Shown here piece after piece: positions 55,205 to 64,000 of a DNA stretch of 64,000 nt. The DNA comes from Corydoras sp. C115 (lineage: Eukaryota; Chordata; Actinopteri; Siluriformes; Callichthyidae). Below the pieces are notes generated by a model. The model was not told the origin of the DNA, searched no databases, and was given only the letters and a program-made list of their open reading frames with translations. The position numbers were made by a program, and so were the translations under genes. The first letter of the stretch is position 1, and each line of letters opens with the position of its first letter. Location of the stretch: assembly GCA_019802505.1 (NCBI GenBank), contig JAFMOC010000775.1, positions 1 to 64,000 of the forward strand. Direction: 5' to 3'.

Positions 55205-58200
55205 CCTGGATGACACGGTGGCTTAGTGGTTGGTATGTTCTCCTCTCAGTGGAGGTTCCATATTCTCCCCGTGTCTGCGTGTCTGAATGCTCTAAATTGC
55301 CCCATATAGTGCATGTCTCCTGTGGGTTCTTCAGTTTCCTCCCACAGTTCAGAATCATGGATTCAAGGTGAATTGAATGCTCTAAATTGCCCCATATATT
55401 GTCAATTGACTTCTCTAAATTGCCCCCATATAATGCCTGTTTCCTGGGTTTTTTCCAGTTTCCTCACAAGGTGTAAAAGCATGGATTCAAGGTATATTGA
55501 ATGCTCTAAATTGCCCCATATAGTGTCAATTGAATGCTCTAAATTGCCCCATAGAGTGCTTGTCTCCTTCGGGTTCTCCAGTTTCATCCCACAGTCCAAA
55601 AGCATGGATTCAAGGTAGATTGAATGCTCTAAATTGCCCCATAGAGTGCATGTCTCCTCCAGGTTCCTCTCACAGTCCAAAAGCATGAATGCAGGGTGAA
55701 GTGAATGCTCTAAATTGCGCAATATAGTGTCAATTGAATGCTCTAAATTGCCCCATAGAGGGTTCTCCAGTTTGCTCCCACAGTTCAGAATCATGGATTC
55801 AAGGTGACTTGAATGCTCTAAATTGCCCCATATAGTGCATGTCTCCTGCAGGTTCTCCAATTTCCTCCCACAGTTTAAAAGCAAGGTTTCAATGTGAATT
55901 GAATGCTTTAAATTATCATATAGTGAAGAAATAAAAATTTGTGATTTGTAAGTGTGTTCAAGGGAATTGGTGCATTCAATAACGATGGGGCAATCTGGCC
56001 GACAATTGCCCCAGGCCTATATTTCATGAAAACTAGATGCACCTGGCATCTGGTGGCTGGTGGATAAAGCTCAAGGGCAGCCGAGCTGTCTCGAGCTCCC
56101 CCAGATAAGGGATGGTGTGTCCCCCCCCCCCATAGAACTTCTTCAACAAGTTTTTTCAGAATGAGCAGAGAGAGGGATGGTGTTTCAATAAATACGGTCA
56201 GAAACTGGACTTCGGGGCTCTGTCTTGGTGGAACCGGTGTGGTGCTGAGATCAGAGTGGGATCGCGATCTTGGGCTCGTCTTGGACGAACACGGCTTTGA
56301 CTCGGTTTGTCGTAAATAAACCACTTGATTCGAAGAACTCTGAAATCATCTGTACTGTGCTTTTTGACGCCTTCAAAATTGGTTCATCGGGGAAATTTCA
56401 GATTTCCTAACAATAGTGTCAGTTGAATGCTCTAAATTGCCCCATATAGTGAGTGCATGTCTCCTCAAGGTTCTCCAGTTTGCTCCCACAGTTTAGAATC
56501 ATGGATTCAAGATGAATTGAATGCTTTAAATTGCCCCATATAGTGCATGTCTCCTGCGGGTTCTCCAGTTTGCTCCCACAGTTCAGAATCATGGTTTCAA
56601 GGTGAATTGAATGCTCAAAATTGCCCCATATAGTGTCAATTGAATGCCCTAAATTGCCCCATAGAGTGCATGTCTCCTCCGGGTTCCCCAGTTTCATCCT
56701 ACAGTTCAGAATCATGGATTCAAGGTGAATTGAATGCTCTAAATTGCCCCATATAGTGCATGTCTCCTCCGGGTTCTCCAGTTTGCTCCCACAGTTCAGA
56801 ATCATGGATTCAAGGTGAATTGAATGCTCTAAATTGCCCCATATATTGTCAATTGAATGCTCTAAATTGCCCCATATAATGCGTGTCTCCTGCGGGTTCT
56901 CCAGTTTCCTCCCATAGTCCAAAAGCATGGATTCAAGGTTAATCTAATTTACCCCATATAGTGCATGTTTGTTCTGGGTTCTCCAGTTTCCTCCCAAGGT
57001 GTAAAAGCATGGATTCAAGGTATATTGAATGCTCTAAATTGCCCCATATAGTGTCAATTGAATGCTCTAAATTGCCCCATATAGTGAGTGCATGTCTCCT
57101 CCGGGTTCTCCAGTTTGCTCCCACAGTTCAGAATCATGGATTCAAGGTGAATTGAATGCTCTAAATTGCCCCATATAGTGCATGTCTCTTGTGGGTTCTC
57201 CAATTTCCTAAATTGCCCCATATAGTGCATGTCTCCTGTGGGTTCTCCAATTTCCTCCCAAAAGCATGGATTCAAGGTGAATTGAATGATCTAAATTGCC
57301 CCATGTTGTCCATGTCTCCTGCGGGTTCTCCAGTTTCCTCCCACAGTTCAGAATCATGGATTCAAGGTGAATTGAATGCTCTTAATTGCCCCATATAGTG
57401 CGTGTCTCCTGCGGGTTCTCCAGTTTCCTCCCACAGTCCAAAAGCATGGATTCAAGGTGAATTTAATGCTCTAACTTACCCCATATAGTGCATGTTTGTT
57501 CTGGGTTCTCCAGTTTCCTCCCACGGTGTAAAAGCATGGATTCAAGGTATATTGAATGCTCTAAATTGTCCCATATAGTGTCAATTGAATGCTCTAAATT
57601 GCCCCATATAGTGCATGTCTCCTCCGGGTTCTCCAGTTTGCTTCCACAGTTCAGGATCATGGATTCAAGGTGAATTGACAGCTCTAAATTGCCCCATATA
57701 GTGCATGACTCTTGCAGGTTCTTCAGTTTCCTCCCACAGTCCAAAAGCATGGATTCAAGGTGAATTGACAGCTCTAAATTGCCCCATATAGTGCATGACT
57801 CTTGCAGGTTCTTCAGTTTCCTCCCACAGTCCAAAATCATGGATGCAAGGTGAACTGAATGATCTAAATTGCCCAATATGGTGTCAATTGAATGCTATAT
57901 ATTGCCCCATATAGTGTGTATGTGTGTGAGAGTTGGGAACCAGGCTCAAATCCTAATCTGGCTGGAGTTTGCATGTTCTATCCGTGTCCGCGAGGGTTCT
58001 TCGGGTTCCTCCCACATTCTAAAAAAATATAGATTTAAGGTGAATTGAATGCTCTAAATTGCCCAATATAGTTCTTATCTCCTCAGGGTTCTCCAGTTTC
58101 CTCCCACAGTCCGGTATCATGGATTCAAGGTGAATTAAATGCTCTAAAGTGCCCCATAGAGTGCATGTTGCCTGCGGGCTCATGGATTCATGGTCAATTG

Positions 58201-59045
58201 ATTGCTCTAAGTTGCCCCATATAGTCTGTGTGTGTGAGTATACATTGATAGATTGCCCCCCTGTCCTGGGTGTAATTTTATGTTAATATTCTGGTATTTA
58301 AAGTGAACTCTGATCATGATTCCTGTTTCTCCCACAATCAAATACCTCCATCTAGTGGCCAAATGTCAGAACGCAGTTTACAAACCATATCTGGAGATTG
58401 TATAATATTTAAATTTAAAGAACCACTGTTCTAATTATTGCACCAACAGTCGTTGCCTTCTTACCAAGCTGCCTATTGTAGCCTATCCCAGCCTTGTGGA
58501 GGTCTACAGTTTTGTCCCCGGCGTCCTTGGACAGCATGTCTCGTGCATGGCAGAGAGGACAGATCATGATTGTGTTTTTTTTACAGGTAATGAGGTAATT
58601 ACCTGGATGACACGGTGGCTTAGTGGTTGGTATGTTCTCCTCTCAGTGGAGGTTCCATGTTCATCCCGTGTCTGCGTGTCTGCATGCTCTAAATTGCCCC
58701 ATATAGTGCATGTCTCCTGTGGGTTCTCCAATTTCCTCCCACAGTCCAAAAGCATGGATTCAAGGTGAATTGAATGCTCTAAATTGCCCCATATAGTGCA
58801 TGTCTCCTGTGGGTTCTTCAGTTTCCTCCACAGTTCAGAATCATGGATTCAAGGTGAATTGAATGCTCTTATTTGTCCCATATAGTGCATGACTCCTGTA
58901 GGTTCTCCAGTTTCCTCCCACAGTCTAAAAGTATGGATTCAAGGTGAATTGAATGCTTTAAATTGCCCCATATAGTGTCAGTTGAATGCTCTAAATTGCC
59001 CCATATAGTGAGTGCATGTCTCCTCCGGATTCTCCAGTTTGCTAA
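55205..59045 (+). repeat. Satellite 3: about 90-bp tandem repeat of SINE-like DNA
   Basis: Units of roughly 80-100 bp repeat GAATGCTCTAAATTGCCCCA, TATAGTGCATGTCTCCT, GGGTTCTCCAGTTTCCTCCC and TCATGGATTCAAGGTGAATT. They lack the B box except in the first, head-like units (55210 and 58605: ACACGGTGGCTTAGTGGTTG). Unique DNA interrupts the array at about 58300-58600, and a solo LTR interrupts it at 55924-56412. Confidence 0.88.
55924..56412 (+). mobile_element. Solo ERV LTR with ATAG target duplication
   Basis: It runs TGAAGAAATAAA to CCTAACA, about 489 bp, flanked by ATAG at 55920-55923 and 56413-56416. It matches the LTR at 21873-22311 (reverse orientation there), including the GAGCTGTCTCGAGCTCCCCC and TCTTGGACGAACAC segments. 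AATAAA lies near 56315. No internal retroviral sequence is present. Confidence 0.93.
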
Positions 59046-60760
59046 TGAGCGCTTCACATTCGTATCAAAGCCTGATATACAATACATTCATTTCTCGTTT
59101 TTTTTTATAAGCTGCGGTCTGTAATTTATCCACTAGATGGCAGTATTCAGGATTCACTTTAAAGTCAGGACTACATTACGTCACGGAAGAGCAGATTATT
59201 AACGTTAAAAAACGTATTTATGACTCAAAGCTTGTTTTTTATTATAATGTGTTTGTAAGTGTTATATTAAAGCAATACCACACTCGAGGTTGTGTATTAT
59301 TGTAAATAAATCACGTGACAGAGTTGGAATTGAACTCTGCTACACGTCGGGACTAATAACGCACCTTTATGTGAAACGTCCTCTGCTTTAATATAAAACA
59401 AGTAGTCCTGGTTCTTAAATCTGATTGGCTGAGCCGTTTGTCCAGCCTTGACATCATTAACAATAACATACCTCTGAGCGCTTCACATTCGTATCAATGC
59501 GCGATTCACAATACATTAGTTTCACATTCATTTATAAGATGTAATTCTAAAATTTTGCCACTAGATGGCAGCATTTGTTCGCGAAACCTGTTTATTTTGA
59601 ATTAGACTTTAGCGTATTTCAACGCAATTCTCGTTTTTTAAACTACAGTCTGTAATTTAGCCACCAGATGGCAGCATTTGTTAGCGAAACCTGTTTATTT
59701 TCAATTAGACCACATTGAGAAGACCAAATTATTAACGTAAATTCAATGCAGTTCTCGTTTTTTAAACTGCAGTCTGTAATTTAGCCACTAGATGGCAGTA
59801 TTCACTTTAAAGTCAGGACTACATTATGTCGCGGAAGAGCAGATTATTAAAAAAATTTTTGCTCTTAATAAACGCATTTATGACTCAAACCTTGTTTTTT
59901 AATTATTATAGTTTGTTTCTAAGTGGTTTATAAAAGCAATAAGACACTCGAGGTTGTGTTTTATTGTGAATAAATCACGTGATAGAGGTGGAACTATACT
60001 CTGCTACATGTCAGGACTAATAACACCTCTTTATGGCAAACGCCCTTCGCTTTAATATAAAACAAGTAGTCCCGGTCCTTAAATCTGATTGGCTGAGCTG
60101 TTTGTCCAGCCTTCACATTCGTATCAATGCCTAATACACAATACTTTATAAGATGTAATTCTTTAATTTAGTCACTAGATGGCAGTATTTGTTAGAGAAG
60201 CTTGTTTACTTTAAATTAGAGGACATTGAGAAGACCAAATTATTAATGTATTTCAACGCAATCAAACCTTATTTTTCATTATTTTTTGTTTATAAACGTT
60301 TTATAAAAGTAATAAGACACTCGAGGTTGTGTTTTATTGTGAAGAAATCACGCTTTACGCTACACGTCAGGACTAATAACACATCTTTATGTGAAACGCC
60401 CTTCGCTTTAATATAAAACAAGTAGTCCCGGTCCTTAAATCTGATTGGCTGAGCTGTTTGTCCAACCGTGACATTATTAACAACACACACCTCTGAGCGC
60501 TTCACATTCGTATCAATGCGCTATCCGCAATACATTAATTTATAAGCTGTAATTCTTTAATTTAGCCACTAGATGGCATTATTTAATAAAGAAGTCTGTT
60601 TCTTTTAAACTAGACCAGATTATTAACGCATTTCAACGCAATCACACCGTTTTTTATTATAGTGTGTTTGTCAGTGTAAGCAATAAGACTCGAGCTTGTG
60701 TATTATTGTGAATAAATCACGTGATAGAGGTGGAACTGTACTTCCTGCCACGCCCTCTCT
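59046..60760. repeat. Long tandem repeat with CTCF-like motifs
   Basis: Units of about 400-640 bp share GAGCGCTTCACATTCGTATC (59047, 59475, 60496 and partly 60112), AAACAAGTAGTCC (59397, 60061, 60418) and GACACTCGAGGTTGTGT (59279, 59943, 60315). CCACTAGATGGCAG and close variants lie at 59130, 59558, 59661, 59785, 60172 and 60566. No gene is seen. Confidence 0.85.
59130..60579 (+). promoter_or_regulatory. Six CTCF-consensus-like sites
   Basis: At 59130-59143, 59558-59571 and 59785-59798 the sequence is CCACTAGATGGCAG and at 59661-59674 CCACCAGATGGCAG, full matches to CCASYAGRKGGCRS. At 60172-60185 (TCACTAGATGGCAG) and 60566-60579 (CCACTAGATGGCAT) there is one mismatch. All are on the same strand. 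Binding is inferred from the motif only. Confidence 0.5.
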
Positions 60761-61114
60761 TAAATATGTGATTAAAAGTTTGAATAATTAAAAATTAAAA
60801 ATTGGTATCGATTCGTTAACAGAATCACTGGATTCACAGAGTCGTGTCTCATTAATGCTTTATTTGGAAAATGCTTCATCAGTCTGACACAGAACTTCAA
60901 ACACCGTTCAGGAATCAAATGAATCGCCGGTCTAAGTTAACGAAGAGTCTACGTTAATTGCAATTAAACCGTTAATCATGAAGCACGTAGCTGTTCCAAA
61001 AGGCAGCACAATGCATCCCGGCAATAACTTAGAAATAATTTAAGAAGCGTTTCTATAATACTGACACGCCTCTGCCATCAGCCAATCAGCTTCGAGCGAG
61101 CGTTTTAAAGATTA

Positions 61115-61978
61115 CCGTATTTTCCAGACTATAAGGCGCACCTAAAAGCTTAAAATTTTCCCAGAAATCGGACGTGCGCCTTATACGTGTACTGAGTTCC
61201 AAATTCTATAAAAGTATTGTTGTTGTGCGACCGGGTGTTTTTTTTCCACACATCGCCGCCCTGCTGGTCTGTGACTCCATGCGCGCTCATCTCACAGAAA
61301 AGCCGAGTGAAGAAAATTAATTGGGAGCTCGCCGTCATTCCGGGAGGATTAAATAAAGAACTCTGACCGCTGGACGTTGGCGTAAACGGGGCGTTTAAAG
61401 TAAAGTCGCGGGCGGCGTGGGAGCGATGGATGATAGACGGCGAACACACGTTTACTAAAACTCGGGAGGCGGCGGCGGGGCGAGTTACGCCACCGTCTGT
61501 GAATGGGTTGTGGACGCCTGGGCTGAGGTTTCTGCCGTGACCGTCGTCCGAGCTTTCGCGAAAGCCGGCGTCGTCGCCGAACGGCCGCCCGGAGACGAGA
61601 CGGACTCAGACATCGATGAGAGGGAACGCCGGAGTGCTCGATAGAGAACCAGCTTTTTAATTCAGACACAGAAGACGAGGACGCTGATGGATTTGTGGGA
61701 GAAGAGATTAAAATAATGTGTTTTATCAAGTAGTAGAATAAACTTCAATTATAAATCAGCGTTTTGCATCCTTTACTTTTCTTGTAGATCGTATGTTTTA
61801 GCGAGAGCCTTATAATACGCTGCCGTACAGAATAAGTACCGTACAGAAATAGAGTCCCTAATTCAGACTGCGCCTTATAGTACGGTGCACCTTATACATG
61901 GGGCAAATACGGAAATAGACCCCGTAATTCAGCCGCCTTATAATTCAGGCGGTGCGCCTCATGGTCCGGAAAATACGG
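61115..61978 (+). mobile_element. Deleted pogo/Tigger-like transposon
   Basis: Ends CCGTATTTTCCAGACTATAA and the complement of CCGTATTTTCCGGACCATGA form inverted repeats of about 28 bp with a few mismatches, flanked by TA (61113-61114, 61979-61980). It is too short (864 bp) for a full transposase and keeps only the C-terminal part. Confidence 0.85.
61258..61718 (+). pseudogene. Tigger/jerky-type transposase C-terminal fragment
   Basis: Broken frames read ALLVCDSMRAHL (the DDE_1 region with a catalytic Asp), LAVIPGGL, PLDVGVNGAFKV, AAWERWMIDGEHTFTKT, WVVDAWAEVSAVTVVRAFAK and an acidic end (DETDSDIDERE). Several frameshifts and stops separate them. This order is the usual C-terminus of vertebrate pogo-like transposases. 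Confidence 0.8.
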
Positions 61979-61980
61979 TA

Positions 61981-62290
61981 ATAGTGCGACGCATACGGTC
62001 GACCGACATCGTACACGTTCGTACAGGTAGCTTTAACAAACACAACATGCAAACATTCCGCCGCCATAAAATCAGCGACTCATCGATTCATCAAAGCTTT
62101 AAGATTTTAAAAGTCGGGCGCAAAAAAAACAGGAAAAAATTGTAGAGCTTTGGGAAGTGCGAACAAAACTTAAATACGCAATAGTTTACAAATTTACATG
62201 TTAGCGGCTATGTTAGCATACCCGGCTAAAAACGGATAGTATGTTAATTTAATTGCGTTAAATTTGCCCAAACTCCCCGTCGCTTTAATC
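61981..62290. other. No recognised feature
   Basis: Mixed DNA between the pogo element and the terminal satellite, without coding potential. Confidence 0.4.
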
Positions 62291-64000
62291 TACATGCAAG
62301 ATTTACCGTAATTATTAACATGTTCATAATGCTTTATAACACCTGCCATAAGCCTTTGTTAATACCCACACTCATGAAGTGTTATAAGAACATGCCATAA
62401 GGCTTTAGAACACAAAATGACATAAAGCATTATAAACCCTATATTCAAACTGTTCATTAGCTTATTATAGAGACCGGCGACATAACGCCTTATAAAGTTT
62501 GAGCTTAACGAGCGCTTTTGCTGAAAATGCCTTTCTAAGTTAATGAACAGTTTAAACAGAGTTTATAATGCATTATGTCACTTTGTGCTATAAAGCCTTA
62601 TGGCATGTTCATATAGCACTTTGTGTGTCATTATGAACTTCTATAGACATTAACAAAGGCAAGTGTTCTTATAACATGCCATAAGGCTTTAGAACACAAA
62701 GTGACATAATGCATTATAAACTCTGTTTAATGAACATTTTTCCTGAAAATTCCTTTCTGAGTTAATGAACAGTTTAAATGTAGTTTATAATGTGTTATGT
62801 CATGTATTATAAAGCCTTATGGCATGTGCATATAGCACATTATGAGTGAGTTATGACAAGTGTTATAAAGCATTATAAAGCTAGGAATGGGTTATTAATG
62901 CGTTATGAATACTGGATTTAGATAAAGCCATAAGGCTTTTAGAACACAAAGTGACATAACGCATTATAAACTCTATATCTAAACTGTTCATTAACTTAGA
63001 AAGGCATTTTTAGCAAAACGTTAAGCACAAACGTTATAAGGCGTTATGTCGCCGGTCTCTATAATAAGTCAATGAACATTTTGAATATAGTTTATAATGC
63101 GTTATGTCACTTTGTGTTCTAAAGACTTTTGGTATGTTCTTATAATGCCTGTCAAAAGCCATCTATAGATGTTCATAACGACAAAGTGTTATAAGAACAT
63201 GCCATAAGGCTTTATAACACAAAATGAGCACAAAGTGCATTATAAACTCTGTTTAAACTGTTCATTAACTTAGAAAGACATTTTCAGGAAAAGCGCTCGT
63301 TAAAAATAGAGTTTATAATGCATTATGTCACTTTGTGTTCTAAAGCCTTATGGCATGTTCTTATAGCACTTTATGTGTGTCATTAAAGACATCTATATAC
63401 TTTAACAAAGGCTTATGACAGGTGTTATAAGAACATGCCATAAGGCTTTAGAACACAAAGTAACATAATGCATTATAAACTAACGCTTTTCCTGAAAATT
63501 CCTTTCTGAGTTAATGAACAGTTTAAATACAGAGTTTATAATGCATTATAACACTTTGCGTTCTAAAGCCTTATGGCATGTTCTTATAACACCAGTCATA
63601 AGCCTTTGTTAATGTCTATAGATGTTCATAACCACACTCATAAAGTGTTATAAGAACATGCCATAAGGCTTAAGAACACAAAGTGACATAATGCATTATA
63701 AACTGTTTTTAATGAATGCTTTTCCTGAAAATTCCTTTCTGAGTTAATGAACAGTTTAAACACAGTTTATAATGCATTATGACACTTTGTGTTCTAAAGC
63801 CTTATGGCATGTTCTTATAACACCAGTCATAAGTCTTTGTTAATGTATATAGATGTTCATAACCAAGTGTTATAAGAACATGCCATAAGGCTTTAGAACA
63901 CAAAGTGAGCACAAAGTGCATTATAAACTCTGTTTAAACTGTTCATTAACTTAGAAAGACATTTTCAGGAAAAGCGCTCGTTAAATATAGAGTTTATAAT
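62291..64000. repeat. Palindromic satellite, continues past the window
   Basis: ATGCCATAAGGCTTTAGAAC-type starts recur near 62392, 62679, 62930, 63199, 63436, 63657 and 63879 (spacing roughly 220-290). Each is followed within about 100-150 bp by the reverse complement (GTTCTAAAGCCTTATGGCAT). The centres read TTTCAGGAAAAGCGCTCGTT or its complement. The array is therefore alternating inverted units. Confidence 0.88.

Noticed and set aside
45650..59045. Possible CRISPR arrays because of regular repeats
   Set aside because: Units are 90-279 bp with no short unique spacers, no cas genes, and the DNA is eukaryotic.
61349..61729. Arg-rich minus-strand open frame in the pogo element
   Set aside because: The plus strand reads recognisable transposase C-terminal blocks; the minus frame is an artefact of GC-rich sequence.

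Overview
The window looks like a repeat-rich piece of a teleost fish nuclear genome. The signs are spliced genes with GT/AG introns, a vertebrate-type U6 snRNA gene with its external promoter, Tc1/mariner, hAT and pogo DNA transposons, Ty3/gypsy and ERV elements, L2-like LINEs, a tRNA-headed SINE-like family, long microsatellites and a C2H2 zinc-finger gene. There are no operons, Shine-Dalgarno signals or CRISPR arrays. The species cannot be named from the sequence alone.

Layout. 1-10145 is a Ty3/gypsy element on the minus strand (gypsy-1). Its gag resembles the PNMA family, its left LTR is cut by the window edge, and a Tc1 copy (395-2004) sits inside that LTR. 11010-15659 (minus) holds a decayed, transposon-like gene pair: a C2H2 plus DDE-type transposase-like protein, followed by a multi-exon protein of the kind usually labelled SAMD3-like in fish. 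20148-22311 (minus) is the 5' part of an endogenous retrovirus (LTR, primer site, gag). 22690-30424 (minus) is a decayed multi-exon gene resembling fish DUF6729-type proteins. It is split by a very young sushi-type chromovirus (23407-28709) placed exactly on a splice donor and by a hAT element (29142-30135) placed inside an exon. 30469-31089 is a LINE fragment. 31380-32782 contains an apparently complete U6 gene with its promoter and a fragment of a related promoter; a truncated U6 copy lies at 22444-22506. 33-39 kb is LINE, SINE and microsatellite debris.

39937-44001 (plus) carries a small, unrecognised, five-exon gene for a cysteine-rich, probably secreted 135-residue protein. Its first intron contains a strictly alternating, inverted array made from a Tc1 transposase fragment (40150-41560). 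From 43.4 to 59 kb the DNA is dominated by one SINE-like family, present as dispersed copies and as three satellites with different periods (about 279, 154 and 90 bp). Between the second and third satellites lies an intact 16-finger C2H2 zinc-finger coding exon (52047-53414). The third satellite contains a solo LTR (55924-56412) of the same ERV family as the copy at 22 kb. 59.05-60.76 kb is a tandem repeat whose units carry matches to the CTCF consensus. 61115-61978 is a deleted pogo/Tigger-like element, and 62.3 kb to the end is a palindromic satellite that continues past the window.

How it fits together. Only three loci look potentially functional as host genes: U6, the small five-exon gene and the zinc-finger exon. 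Nearly everything else is mobile DNA or its decay products, with repeated nesting. The most unusual points are satellites built from coding or SINE fragments, the CTCF-like motifs amplified with a tandem repeat, and the nearly identical sushi LTRs at a splice site. I did not find a clear new multi-gene system.
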